64,000 bases of DNA from an uncultured Verrucomicrobiota bacterium (GTDB lineage: Bacteria; Verrucomicrobiota; Verrucomicrobiia; Limisphaerales; UBA9464): the NCBI GenBank assembly GCA_903842505.1, contig CAIMMI010000011.1:1-64000 (forward strand). The letters run 5' to 3'. Below, one piece after another: positions 1 through 8,093 of this stretch (its first letter is position 1; each line of letters starts with the position of its first letter). The position numbers and the translations under genes are program-made. A model generated the notes under the pieces. The model searched no databases, was not told the origin of the DNA, and saw nothing but the letters and a program-made list of their open reading frames with translations.

Positions 1-1
1 C

Positions 2-532
2 CAGATGGGCGTGAAGCTCGGGATCCACGAATCCCATATCAAGAGGGTCTCCAAGGGACTCAAGGTGAAGATCACCGTGGACGCATTCCCCGATGACCCG
101 CTCACCGGCGAGGTCCGCAAGGTAGGCGTCCTGCCGGATTCCCAAGGCCGCTTTATGTCCCCTGACATGAAGCTCTACCAATGCACCATCGCGATCCAGG
201 GATCCCGCGATTGGGTCAAGCCTGGCATGTCCGCCAAGGTCGAGATCCTCGTCAAGCAACTGCCCGACGTCGTCTACGTGCCGATCCAGGCCGTCACTTC
301 CCGCACCGGAAAACAGCTCGTTTTCCTCCCCGGTTCCAAGCCCCGCGAACGCGAGGTCACCACCGGCGAGTTCAACGAGTCCTTCATCGAGATCAAGCAG
401 GGGCTTCAGGCGGGCGAAACGGTGCTTCTCCGACTCCCCGATGACGAACGTCAGGCTGGCGAGGGCGAGGCCGACCCCGCCAAACCCGCCCCTTCCACGG
501 CTGGTTCCGCCAAACCCGTGACCGTCCGCTGA
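2..532 (+). CDS. MacA/HlyD-family periplasmic adaptor subunit, 3' part
   Basis: The frame is open at the left edge, so this is the C-terminal part of a larger gene. The residues show the beta-barrel and membrane-proximal end of an RND/ABC efflux adaptor: the typical WVKPGMSAKVEI turn, then VVYVPIQAV, and a final small beta domain with the GLQAGETV motif. The tail after about residue 150 is Ala/Pro-rich and probably disordered. Adaptors of this family span the periplasm and link an inner-membrane ABC transporter to an outer-membrane channel. The ATPase starts 10 bp downstream and the permease follows, so the three form a MacAB-like tripartite exporter operon. The substrate cannot be told from sequence, and no TolC-type gene is inside the window. 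Confidence 0.85.
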   Translation, partial: QMGVKLGIHESHIKRVSKGLKVKITVDAFPDDPLTGEVRKVGVLPDSQGRFMSPDMKLYQCTIAIQGSRDWVKPGMSAKVEILVKQLPDVVYVPIQAVTSRTGKQLVFLPGSKPREREVTTGEFNESFIEIKQGLQAGETVLLRLPDDERQAGEGEADPAKPAPSTAGSAKPVTVR

Positions 533-542
533 CCCCACCACC

Positions 543-1238
543 ATGGTTGCCAGCCCACAGCCCATCGTCCTTCTCGACAAGGTCCGAAAGGCCTACCGCA
601 TGGGCGAGTTCACCGTCGAAGCGCTTCGAGGCCTCGACCTCCACATCGCCCCAGGCGAGTACCTCTCGATCATGGGGCCGTCGGGCTGCGGGAAATCGAC
701 ACTGCTCAACGTCCTCGGCTGCCTCGACCGACCGACCTCCGGCCGCTACCTCCTCGGCGGCGACGACGTCTCCACCATCCCCGACGACGACCTCTCCTCC
801 ATCCGCGGCAAACGCCTCGGCTTCGTCTTCCAGTCCTACAACCTCATCCCGCCACTCACGGTCCTCGAGAACATCGAGGTCCCGCTCTTTTACCAGAACA
901 CCCCGGAGGAAGAGGCTCGATCCATCGCCACGGAACTCGCCGGCCGCGTCGGTCTCGCCCATCGACTGAACCACCGCCCCTTCGAGCTGTCCGGTGGCCA
1001 GCAACAGCGCGTGGCCATCGCCCGTGCCCTCGCCAACAATCCGCTCGTCCTCCTCGCCGACGAAGCCACAGGCAACCTCGATTCCGCCTCCGGCCGCGAA
1101 ATCCTCTCCCTCTTCGACGACCTCCATTCCCAAGGCAAGACCCTGATCATGGTCACCCATGACCTCGGCGTCGGCGAACGCGCCGCCCGCCTCATCCGCC
1201 TCCGCGACGGCGAACTCGAAAGCGATACCCGCCGATGA
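543..1238 (+). CDS. MacB/LolD-type ABC transporter ATP-binding protein
   Basis: A complete 231-residue nucleotide-binding subunit. Walker A GPSGCGKST lies at residues 45-53, the Q-loop at Q97, the signature LSGGQQQRVAIARAL from 149, Walker B LVLLADEATGNLD from 168 and the switch histidine at H206. The length and the TGNLDS sequence after Walker B are typical of the MacB/LolD/FtsE class, which drives mechanotransmission-type permeases rather than classic importers. It sits between the adaptor (10 bp gap) and the permease gene. The tandem repeat at 1261-1386 begins 22 bp after its stop codon. The substrate is unknown; macrolide, lipoprotein or peptide export are all possible in this family. Confidence 0.97.
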   Translation: MVASPQPIVLLDKVRKAYRMGEFTVEALRGLDLHIAPGEYLSIMGPSGCGKSTLLNVLGCLDRPTSGRYLLGGDDVSTIPDDDLSSIRGKRLGFVFQSYNLIPPLTVLENIEVPLFYQNTPEEEARSIATELAGRVGLAHRLNHRPFELSGGQQQRVAIARALANNPLVLLADEATGNLDSASGREILSLFDDLHSQGKTLIMVTHDLGVGERAARLIRLRDGELESDTRR

Positions 1239-1260
1239 TCCCGCCCCCCTTCCCTTCCTC

Positions 1261-1386
1261 CGTAGCCGCCGACGTCAGGAGGCGGTCGCCATGCGTAGCC
1301 GCCGACGTGAGGAGGCGGTCCCTTTCCGTAGCTGCCGACGTGAGGAGGCGGTCCCTTTCCGTAGCTGCCGACGTCAGGAGGCGGTC
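1261..1386 (+). repeat. 33-bp tandem repeat, about four units
   Basis: Four head-to-tail units begin at 1261, 1294, 1327 and 1360; the last is cut to 27 bp. Each unit starts CGTAGCCGCCGACG or CGTAGCTGCCGACG, followed by T(C/G)AGGAGGCGGTC and a six-base linker (GCCATG or CCTTTC). The period is a multiple of three, so the upstream frame of the permease stays open through it and would read RSRRREEAVPF-like units. It lies between the ATPase stop and the likely permease start and may form hairpins because of the CCGCC and GGCGG halves. There are no spacers, so it is not a CRISPR array. Confidence 0.9.
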
Positions 1387-1425
1387 CATGCCCTCGGGAA
1401 CCCCGCACTCGGCCACTTCCCGCTG

Positions 1426-2730
1426 ATGCCCCTTCCCTCCTTCAGCTCCCGTTTCCGCCGCACGGTCCAACTGGGCATCCGCAGCCTCTGGCTGCACCGG
1501 CTTCGATCCCTCCTCACCGTCCTCGGCATCGTCTTCGGCGTCTGCTCCGTCATCGCCATGCTCGCCATCGGCGAAGGCGCCTCCTGGGAAGCCCAACAGC
1601 AGATCAAGAACCTCGGATCCCAGAACATCCTCCTCAAGTCCGTCAAACCCGCCGAAGAGGAGAAGGTCTCCAACCGCCAGCAGAACAACTTCGCACTCGA
1701 GTACGGACTGAAGCAGGACGACATCCGCCGCATCCGCGACACGATTCCGGGCATCGAACTCGTCGTCCCGGCACGCGTCATCCGCGACTACGTCTGGAAC
1801 ATCACGCGGCGGGTGGATGCCGAAATCGTCGGCACGCTTCCCAACCATCCCGCCACCCGGAACCAGAACGTCGCCCAGGGGCGGTTCTTCAACGACCTGG
1901 AGATGGACGCCGCGTCCCCCGTCTGCGTCCTCGGCCATGACGTCGCCCTCAAACTGTTCCCGGCTGAGGAACCGCTCGGACGCGACGTCCGCGTCGGCCT
2001 GAACTACTACCGGGTCATCGGCGTCATGGAACCCCGGGCGCGCAGCGCCGCCTCCGAGGCTTCCGTCGACGGACCCGCCGCCAATGCCGCTCTGGGACGA
2101 ATTTTCATCCCCTTGGAAACGGCGCGCCGACGCTTCGGCGAGATCCTCTCCCGTCGCCGGGGCGGAACCTACGAAGCCGAGAAGGTCGCCCTCCACGAGA
2201 TCACCGTGCGTGTAAGCCGTCCCGAGACGGTCATCGCCATCTCCGAGGTCGTGAAGGACATCCTCGCCCGCCACCACACCCGAAAGGACTACGAGGTCGT
2301 CGTCCCCCTCGAACTCCTCCGCCGGGCTGAGCGGACGAAGCAGATCTTCAACCTCGTCCTGGGATCGATCGCTGCCATCTCCCTCCTCGTCGGCGGAATC
2401 GGGATCATGAACATCATGCTCGCCAACGTCACCGAACGGACCCGTGAGATCGGCATCCGTCGCGCCCTCGGGGCCCGACGCAAGGACATCATCACGCAGT
2501 TCCTCGTCGAGAGCGTCCTGCTCTCCGGAGCCGGCGGATTGATCGGTGTCGCGCTCGGCATCGCCATTCCCTTCGCCGTCTCCGCACTCGCCCACATGAA
2601 GGTCATCGTCACCCCGTGGTCCCCGATCGCCGCCTTCACCCTTTCCGCGCTCGTCGGCATCCTGTTTGGGATCTATCCCGCCCGCCGCGCCGCCGCTCTC
2701 GACCCGGTCGAGGCCTTGCGACATGAGTAG
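1426..2730 (+). CDS. MacB-type ABC transporter permease
   Basis: A 434-residue membrane subunit with the MacB/FtsX layout: one N-terminal transmembrane helix (LLTVLGIVFGVCSVIAML), a periplasmic MacB_PCD-type domain of roughly 220 residues, then three C-terminal helices that include the conserved TEREIGIRRALGAR-like loop (here TERTREIGIRRALGARR). It ends with the family hallmark PARRAAALDPVEALRHE. The frame is open back to 1159, but that extension is only the tandem repeat and overlaps the ATPase gene. ATG 1426, followed by a basic amphipathic stretch and the first helix, gives the normal family length. It completes the exporter with the two upstream genes. Confidence 0.93.
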   Translation: MPLPSFSSRFRRTVQLGIRSLWLHRLRSLLTVLGIVFGVCSVIAMLAIGEGASWEAQQQIKNLGSQNILLKSVKPAEEEKVSNRQQNNFALEYGLKQDDIRRIRDTIPGIELVVPARVIRDYVWNITRRVDAEIVGTLPNHPATRNQNVAQGRFFNDLEMDAASPVCVLGHDVALKLFPAEEPLGRDVRVGLNYYRVIGVMEPRARSAASEASVDGPAANAALGRIFIPLETARRRFGEILSRRRGGTYEAEKVALHEITVRVSRPETVIAISEVVKDILARHHTRKDYEVVVPLELLRRAERTKQIFNLVLGSIAAISLLVGGIGIMNIMLANVTERTREIGIRRALGARRKDIITQFLVESVLLSGAGGLIGVALGIAIPFAVSALAHMKVIVTPWSPIAAFTLSALVGILFGIYPARRAAALDPVEALRHE

Positions 2731-2804
2731 CCCCACCCACGTTTTCTCCCGAAGCCGCGCTTGCCAGCGGGCCTTCGGCTTGGATACTTCCACGGCCGGC
2801 GAGC

Positions 2805-2894
2805 GGAAGGGTGGCTGAGTGGTTGAAGGCACCTGACTCGAAATCAGGCGTACGGGCAACCGTACCGGGGGTTCAAATCCCTCCCCTTCCGCCA
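2805..2894 (+). tRNA. tRNA-Ser, anticodon CGA
   Basis: A 90-nt class II tRNA. The acceptor stem GGAAGGG (2805-2811) pairs with CCCTTCC (2884-2890), followed by G and an encoded CCA at 2892-2894. The anticodon arm CCTGA-CTCGAAA-TCAGG places CGA at 2839-2841, which decodes UCG. A long variable arm (GTACGGGCAACCGTAC) marks it as a serine tRNA, and the T-loop GTTCAAATC is standard. The CCA end is genomically encoded. It lies between the ABC permease and the GyrI-like gene. Confidence 0.96.
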
Positions 2895-2955
2895 ATTTTT
2901 CTTCTGCTTGCCCAGCTGTTCCCCCAAGTCGGATCCTCCTCCACGCATCGATCCC

Positions 2956-3429
2956 ATGGGCTCCGTCCGTCCCATCCGCTTCGAACTCGGTCGACCCATG
3001 CTCTTCGCCGGCATCCGCCGATGGCACCCCCACGCTGGGGCTCCCATGTCGATCCCTGCGCAATGGGCAGATTTCCGCAATAGCCCCGGACTCCGCGACA
3101 AGCCCGAAGACTCCTTCGCCTACGGCATCCTCTGCGCCGCCAGGCCGGGCGAGTTCGAGTACATGACCGCCGTTGAGGTCCCCTCGTTCGATGGACTTGA
3201 AACCCGGACTGGCCGAATGCGCCTTCCTCCCCTGAACTTCGCTGTTTTCCAGCACGACGGCGCCATTGCTGAAATCCACCGAACCTGGAAGGCCATCTGG
3301 GAGGACTGGATGCCAACCTCCGGCATGAAGCCGGTGCACGCCCCGGAGTTCGAGCGATACGACCACCGATTCAATCCTCTCACCCGGGATGGCGTGGTCG
3401 AGATCTGGAGCCCGGTCGCCGCCGAGTGA
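2956..3429 (+). CDS. GyrI-like / AraC effector-binding-type small protein
   Basis: About 157 residues from the ATG at 2956. The frame is open upstream to a TTG at 2908, but that part adds only a Pro/Ser-rich stretch. The pattern of a substrate-binding domain of the GyrI/SOUL-like superfamily is visible: an N-terminal strand region, a central YGILCAARPGEFEYMTAVEV segment, FAVFQHDG in the second half, and an acidic C-terminus with the W-rich RTWKAIWEDWMPTSG helix. Such domains bind small ligands either alone or fused to AraC DNA-binding domains; no DNA-binding part is present here. The assignment rests on these patterns only. It starts shortly after the tRNA-Ser gene and may share no operon with its neighbours. 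Confidence 0.62.
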   Translation: MGSVRPIRFELGRPMLFAGIRRWHPHAGAPMSIPAQWADFRNSPGLRDKPEDSFAYGILCAARPGEFEYMTAVEVPSFDGLETRTGRMRLPPLNFAVFQHDGAIAEIHRTWKAIWEDWMPTSGMKPVHAPEFERYDHRFNPLTRDGVVEIWSPVAAE

Positions 3430-3519
3430 TCCAAAGGCCCCCCGCCCACCCCGGGCTTCACCCCATGGTTGGGGTCAAAGACAGCCGCTCCAATGGCAGC
3501 CAAACCGCGAAGGGTTGCC

Positions 3520-4644
3520 ATGGAACGAATCAATCCTGCATGCCAACTGGGGAAGCTTCTGGAATGGTGCCGAAACGAGTCGGCTACCGATATCCATGGC
3601 CACGCCGAACACGCTTTCACCTTCCGGCGCGACGGGCGGCTTACCCGGATTCCAGCGGAATCCTTCCCGGTCCCCAGCGACCACGACCTCGTCACCCGAC
3701 TCCGCGAAGCCTTTTCCAGGGCGGTCTGCGAACGGATCGAGCACGAGGCCGAGATGGACCTCAGCTTCCTTTGCGGGCAGTTGAGATACCGCGCCAACTT
3801 CAGCAAGCAACAGGGCACCCAGTCGTTCTCATTCCGGGTTGTATCCCAGTCCATTCCCAACCTCGCCAACCTCCAACTGCCTCCGTCGCTCGCAAACCTG
3901 ATCTCAGAACCCAGAGGGCTCGTGCTGGTCACAGGCGCGTCCGGGCAGGGCAAGAGCACGACCGCCTGCGCCTTCCTCCAACAACTCAACACCACCCGGG
4001 ATCTGCGGATCGTGACCATTGAGGACCCGATCGAGTACGTCTTCGTTGGAGACCGATGCGAATTCGAGCAACGCGAAGTGGGCGTCGACACCGCCACCTT
4101 CGCCGGAGCGATCCGGAACGCAGTCCGTCAGGACCCGGAGATCATCTTCATCGGTGAGATCCGCGACCACGACACCGCTCAGGCAACCCTGCAGGCTGCC
4201 GAAACCGGCCATCTCGTGCTGGCAACCCTGCACGCCGATTCCGCGGCTCAGACGCTGGACCGAATCCGGGAACTGCATCCAGCCGCTGAAAAATCCAACG
4301 CCAGCACCCTCCTCGCACGGTGCCTCAACGCCATCACTTGCCAGCGTCTCTTGCCTGGCACCGATGGCCGGCGGCTCCCGTGCGTGGAAATCCTCCGTCG
4401 GAACGCAGCCACCCAGGACGCCATTGCCCGGAACGACCTCCAACTGCTCACCCGCATCATCGAAGCGTGCACCCAGGAGGGAATGCAGACTTTCGACCAA
4501 CACCTGATCCAGCTTCTCCGAAGCCAGCAGGTCACCGAGGACACTGCCCGTCACTACGCGAACAACTGGAACCGCCTCGAGATGGAACTGCACGGATTCG
4601 TATCCTCCCAGCCAGGAATCCTGAAACCGGACCCAGACCGCTGA
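3520..4644 (+). CDS. PilT/PilU-type retraction ATPase
   Basis: A 374-residue GspE/PilT-superfamily ATPase. Walker A is GASGQGKST, an unusual form of the normal GPTGSGKST. It is followed by the Asp box VTIEDPIEYV, Walker B IIFIGEIRD and the His box ETGHLVLATLHADSAAQTLDRI-like segment. An N-terminal PAS-like domain precedes the catalytic core. In type IV pili such hexamers drive pilus retraction at the inner-membrane base. The frame extends to 3469, but ATG 3520 (MERINPACQLGKLLEW) matches PilT N-termini. No other pilus gene is adjacent; the only pilin-like gene in the window is the pseudopilin at 21.8-22.5 kb. A role as an accessory (PilU-like) ATPase is possible. Confidence 0.88.
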   Translation: MERINPACQLGKLLEWCRNESATDIHGHAEHAFTFRRDGRLTRIPAESFPVPSDHDLVTRLREAFSRAVCERIEHEAEMDLSFLCGQLRYRANFSKQQGTQSFSFRVVSQSIPNLANLQLPPSLANLISEPRGLVLVTGASGQGKSTTACAFLQQLNTTRDLRIVTIEDPIEYVFVGDRCEFEQREVGVDTATFAGAIRNAVRQDPEIIFIGEIRDHDTAQATLQAAETGHLVLATLHADSAAQTLDRIRELHPAAEKSNASTLLARCLNAITCQRLLPGTDGRRLPCVEILRRNAATQDAIARNDLQLLTRIIEACTQEGMQTFDQHLIQLLRSQQVTEDTARHYANNWNRLEMELHGFVSSQPGILKPDPDR

Positions 4645-4717
4645 CTCGAGGTCTGGCCCCTCCCCGTCCCGGTCGCTAGGGTACCAGATCCGCACGGGCT
4701 GTGCGGCGGGCCCACGC

Positions 4718-6754
4718 ATGCACAACTCCACCTTCCTCCAGGACCTCGCGATCGTGATGATCGTCGCAGGCTTGGTCACACTGTTGTTCCACCGTCTCAA
4801 ACAACCGGTGGTCCTCGGATACATTCTCGCCGGAGTCATCATCGGCCCGCACACGCCCCCCTACGCCCTGATCCGGGATCAGCACACCATCGAGACCCTC
4901 TCCGAACTCGGGATCATCCTCCTCATGTTCTCGTTGGGGCTGGAATTCAACCTCCGGAAGCTGAAGGCCGTCGGGCTAACGGCCCTGATCGGCGCCCTTC
5001 TCGAGATCGTCCTGATGGCCGCCGTCGGATACCAACTCGGCCGGTGGTTCAATTGGTCCCACATGGACAGCCTGTTCCTGGGGGCCATGCTTTCCATCTC
5101 CTCGACCACCATCATCGTCAAGGTCCTCGCAGAACTCGGCCTGACCAAGGAACGCTTCGCCGGGTTGATCTTCGGAATCCTCATCATCGAGGACATCCTC
5201 GCCATCCTCATGATCGCCCTGCTCTCCGGCATCGCCATGACCGGAAGCCTGAGCGTCCGCGATGTCGGTGCCACCCTGGGCAATCTCTCGATCTTCCTCG
5301 TCACCACCCTCGTCCTCGGCCTGATTGCCGTTCCCCGACTCCTCGCCTACGTCGGCCGATTCAAGAGCGACGAAATGCTCCTCGTCACCGTCCTCGGGCT
5401 CTGTTTCGGGTTTTCCCTGCTGGCCATGAAGCTCGGATACAGCGTCGCCCTCGGCGCGTTCGTCATCGGCGCGGTCATCTCGGAGGCACGCGAGATCGGA
5501 CGGATCGAACACCTCATCCAACCGGTCCGGGACATGTTCAGCGCCGTGTTCTTCGTGGCCATCGGGCTGCTCATCGATCCGCGCCTGCTGGTCCAGTACG
5601 CCGTCCCCATCGCAGCCATTTCCCTGGCCGTGGTCCTCGGAAAGGTCCTGACCTGTTCCTTCGGGACCTTTGTTACCGGAAACGACACGCGAACTTCGCT
5701 GAGGGTCGGAATGGGTCTCGCCCAGATCGGTGAGTTCTCCTTCATCATCGCGTCGCTGGGCCTGTCGTTGAAGGTCACCAGCAGTTTCCTCTACCCGATC
5801 GCTGTCGCCGTCTCCGTGGTCACAACGCTCTGCACCCCGTACCTGATCCGGAGCGCCGATGGCCTCGCGGGAGCCTTCGACCGCTCCGCTCCGCCCTCCC
5901 TCCTTGCCTATCTGAACATCTACACCCAGTGGATCGGGCAACTGGGGTCCCGCCGGAAGGCCGGCATGGCAGCCCGCCTGGTGCGGAAGTGGACGGTCCA
6001 GATGCTGCTGAACCTCGCCTTGATCGCAGCCCTCTTCATCGCGGCAGCCTTCGTGGGCCAGCGGCAGTTCGCCTGGCTCCCTGCCTTCCTGAAGGAGCAG
6101 GCCGCCTACCACGCGGTGATCTGGATGGGCGCCATTGTCCTCGCCCTTCCCCTCTTCATCGCCACCTTCCGGAAGCTTCAAGCCCTCGGACTCCTCATCG
6201 CCGAACTGAGTGTCCGTCCGTCGCTTGCCGGACCTAACGCGGACGCCATCCAGACCGTCATCTCCCACGCCATCCCCATCGCCGGCCTCATTGGCCTCAT
6301 CGTGTTCGGACTGGCCCTCAGCTCCACCTTGCTGCCCCCTTTCGAGATCCTCGCCGTCCTGCTGGTCGTCGTCGCCCTGCTGACGGTCCTCCTCTGGAAG
6401 TCCTCGATCCGGCTCTACTCCCAGGCTCAGGTCGCCCTCCAGGAGACCCTCGACGCCAAGCCTATCCTCCGCGCACCGACCCCAGCCACCCTTCCGATCC
6501 TGTCCGAAGCCAACCTTCGCCGGGTTCCAATCCTGGCTACCTCCCCGGCTGCGGGGAGACTCATCCGCGAGATCGCCCTCCGGGGACGCACCGGAACGAG
6601 CATCGTGGGCATCGACCGAGGAAACCAATCCGTGATCAATCCGGGACCGGACGAGGAAATCATCGAGGGAGACCTCGTCCTGATCCTGGGCACCCCCGCC
6701 CAACTCGATGCCGCTGCCGCCGCTCTGGGATTGTCCCCGGAAAGCGCCTCGTGA
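4718..6754 (+). CDS. CPA2-family cation:proton antiporter with C-terminal RCK_C domain
   Basis: A 678-residue inner-membrane protein resembling KefB/KefC/YbaL. About 12 transmembrane segments occupy residues 8-390, including the RLKQPVVLGYILAGVIIGP start, the LGIILLMFSLGLEFNLRKL helix and the GAFVIGAVISEARE region. Two or three further hydrophobic helices lie at 435-570. Residues about 600-670 form an RCK_C (TrkA-C) ligand-binding domain ending in EGDLVLILGTPAQL. The NAD-binding RCK_N Rossmann domain normally found in Kef proteins is not seen. The likely role is exchange of K+ or Na+ for protons, gated by a small ligand. It stands alone between the PilT-like gene and rpoZ. Confidence 0.92.
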   Translation: MHNSTFLQDLAIVMIVAGLVTLLFHRLKQPVVLGYILAGVIIGPHTPPYALIRDQHTIETLSELGIILLMFSLGLEFNLRKLKAVGLTALIGALLEIVLMAAVGYQLGRWFNWSHMDSLFLGAMLSISSTTIIVKVLAELGLTKERFAGLIFGILIIEDILAILMIALLSGIAMTGSLSVRDVGATLGNLSIFLVTTLVLGLIAVPRLLAYVGRFKSDEMLLVTVLGLCFGFSLLAMKLGYSVALGAFVIGAVISEAREIGRIEHLIQPVRDMFSAVFFVAIGLLIDPRLLVQYAVPIAAISLAVVLGKVLTCSFGTFVTGNDTRTSLRVGMGLAQIGEFSFIIASLGLSLKVTSSFLYPIAVAVSVVTTLCTPYLIRSADGLAGAFDRSAPPSLLAYLNIYTQWIGQLGSRRKAGMAARLVRKWTVQMLLNLALIAALFIAAAFVGQRQFAWLPAFLKEQAAYHAVIWMGAIVLALPLFIATFRKLQALGLLIAELSVRPSLAGPNADAIQTVISHAIPIAGLIGLIVFGLALSSTLLPPFEILAVLLVVVALLTVLLWKSSIRLYSQAQVALQETLDAKPILRAPTPATLPILSEANLRRVPILATSPAAGRLIREIALRGRTGTSIVGIDRGNQSVINPGPDEEIIEGDLVLILGTPAQLDAAAAALGLSPESAS

Positions 6755-6798
6755 CCGACCCACCGTCGACCCGATCCCGAATCGCTGGAAAAATGACA

Positions 6799-6827
6799 TT
6801 GCTGCATCCCGGGCGAACGCCTAGCTT
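6799..6827 (+). promoter_or_regulatory. Putative sigma-70 promoter of rpoZ
   Basis: TTGCTG at 6799-6804, a 17-bp spacer, then TAGCTT at 6822-6827. The transcript would have a short leader with GGAG at 6841-6844, ten bases before the rpoZ ATG at 6855. It is a match by eye to the consensus only. Confidence 0.5.
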
Positions 6828-6854
6828 GGCAGGCCGATTTGGAGTGACTTGGGA

Positions 6855-7073
6855 ATGAACTCGGAACTGACGAAGAAAGCCTTGGAGAAGGTGGGTAACC
6901 CCCACATTCTCGTGAACCTGATCTCCCGCCGGGTGCGGCAACTCAATGGTGGTGGTGGCTTCAGCCGCCCCTTGGTTGAGGCTGCCCCGGGGATGGGACT
7001 GGCGGACATCGCCCTCCTTGAGATCATCGAAGACAAGATTGGTTGGGATGTGAAGGACCCCGAGGTGCTGTAA
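6855..7073 (+). CDS. rpoZ: DNA-directed RNA polymerase omega subunit
   Basis: A 72-residue protein. The start ALEKVGNPHILVNLISRR corresponds to the omega helix that wraps the C-terminal tail of the beta' subunit, and the later GMGLADIALLEIIEDKIGW segment matches the second helix of short omega forms. It is shorter than proteobacterial omega (about 90 residues), and the family assignment is from these motifs. The ATG at 6855 is preceded by GGAG at the right distance, so it is preferred over the TTG at 6849. Omega promotes assembly of RNA polymerase. A terminator follows and separates it from smpB. Confidence 0.83.
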   Translation: MNSELTKKALEKVGNPHILVNLISRRVRQLNGGGGFSRPLVEAAPGMGLADIALLEIIEDKIGWDVKDPEVL

Positions 7074-7116
7074 TCCCGGGTACCGGACCTTGTCCGGAAA
7101 ACGAATCCTGACAGAC

Positions 7117-7147
7117 AGCCGGGGACTGCGTCTCCGGCTTCTTTTTT
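7117..7147 (+). terminator. Rho-independent terminator after rpoZ
   Basis: AGCCGGGGA (7117-7125) pairs with TCTCCGGCT (7131-7139) around the loop CTGCG with one G-T pair, followed by TCTTTTTT. A smaller hairpin, CCGGAC-CTT-GTCCGG, lies upstream at 7083-7097. The T-tract ends exactly at the base before the smpB start codon. Confidence 0.75.
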
Positions 7148-7603
7148 GTGTCCGACATCCTCCAGAACGCCAAAGCCCGTCGCGACTATCAGGTCGTGGA
7201 GACGATGGAAGCCGGCTTGGTGCTGCGCGGCACCGAGGTCAAATCGCTGAGGGCGGGGCGTGGCCAGATCACCGAGTCCTTCGCCCGGATCGAGAAGGGG
7301 CAAGCCTGGTTGTACAACGCCCATATCGACGAGTACTCGCACGGGAACGTCTACAACCACATCCCCAAGACCCCTCGACGACTGCTCCTGAACAAGTCCG
7401 AGATCCGTCGCCTGGAGTCCCTCTCGAACGTCAAAGGGCACGCCCTTGTTCCCCTCGCCTTCTACTGGAAGGGCAACCGGGTCAAGGTCCGCCTCGCCGT
7501 CGGAAAGGGCAAAGACTTCGAAGACAAGCGCGAAGACCTCAAGAAGCGCGAGGCTGACCGGGAAATCAAACGGGCAATCGCGCACCGCAGCAAGGGTCGT
7601 TGA
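7148..7603 (+). CDS. smpB: SsrA-binding protein SmpB
   Basis: A 151-residue SmpB of normal length. It shows NAKARRDYQVVETMEAGLVL and GTEVKSLRAGRGQ at the N-terminus, LLLNKSEIRRL in the core and the lysine-rich tail GKGKDFEDKREDLKKREADR that enters the ribosomal A site. SmpB delivers tmRNA to stalled ribosomes in trans-translation. The start is GTG 7148: an in-frame stop lies at 7109-7111 and no other start codon occurs before the conserved region. This start directly touches the T-tract of the upstream terminator, leaving no room for a Shine-Dalgarno site. No tmRNA gene was found beside it. Confidence 0.97.
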   Translation: MSDILQNAKARRDYQVVETMEAGLVLRGTEVKSLRAGRGQITESFARIEKGQAWLYNAHIDEYSHGNVYNHIPKTPRRLLLNKSEIRRLESLSNVKGHALVPLAFYWKGNRVKVRLAVGKGKDFEDKREDLKKREADREIKRAIAHRSKGR

Positions 7604-7701
7604 GCTTCAAGCTCCGTCGATTCCACCGTCCGAATCTGCCACCCCACCGACCGCCCCGAAACCAGTCAGTCCGGGGCATCGACTGCAGTCACCCAAATCG
7701 A

Positions 7702-7731
7702 AAAGGCCGCCCGGTTTGGCGGGCGGCCTTT
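7702..7731. terminator. Bidirectional terminator between smpB and rpmB
   Basis: A perfect 11-bp stem, AAAGGCCGCCC (7702-7712) with GGGCGGCCTTT (7721-7731), and an 8-nt loop. A-runs before and T-runs after the stem allow it to stop both the plus-strand smpB transcript and the minus-strand rpmB transcript that converge here. Confidence 0.9.
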
Positions 7732-7791
7732 CGTGGTTCCACTTCAGGGAACCAAGTCAGTTGGTTTGGTTGGAATACCGGGCGCTACCAA

Positions 7792-8061
7792 TTACTTGGC
7801 AACGGCGGCGTCCTTCTTCCACGTGCGGGGCGGGGCCTTGACGACCAAACCCTTCTTGAGCGCAGAGGCGGCGACACGAATGTAGCGAACCTCGCCCGAC
7901 GGGAGCAGGACCTTCACCCGCTGCAGGTTCGGAAAGAACCGCCGCTTGGTGATGGCCGTCACGTGCGTGCCGATGCCGCCCTTCTTCTTCGCCTTACCCG
8001 AACGCCAGATGTGATTGCCCTTGATGGGGCGCTTACCGGTCACGCTGCAAATCCGAGACAT
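7792..8061 (-). CDS. rpmB: 50S ribosomal protein L28
   Basis: An 89-residue L28. The start MSRICSVTGKRPIKGNH with its two flanking basic segments, the FFPNLQRVKVLLPSGEVRYI strand region and the ALKKGLVVKAPP end are diagnostic. It binds 23S rRNA in the large subunit. Only the first cysteine of the classic zinc-binding form (CxxC...CxxC) is present, so this is a zinc-independent version. AGAAGG lies about 8 bases before the ATG. It is monocistronic, converging on smpB. Confidence 0.97.
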   Translation of the reverse strand: MSRICSVTGKRPIKGNHIWRSGKAKKKGGIGTHVTAITKRRFFPNLQRVKVLLPSGEVRYIRVAASALKKGLVVKAPPRTWKKDAAVAK

Positions 8062-8093
8062 AATTCAGAGCCTTCTTTCGAAAAGGAGCGCAG

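Noticed and set aside
1261-1386. CRISPR-like array
   Set aside because: The 33-bp units are contiguous without unique spacers, there are only four, and no cas genes are present.
1192-3366. Long minus-strand ORF of 724 codons
   Set aside because: It runs antisense to the ABC permease and the tRNA, has a very acidic, biased composition and no domain. It arises from the GC-rich codon pattern.
7604-7701. tmRNA gene beside smpB
   Set aside because: No tRNA-Ala-like ends or tag-peptide reading frame were found between smpB and rpmB.
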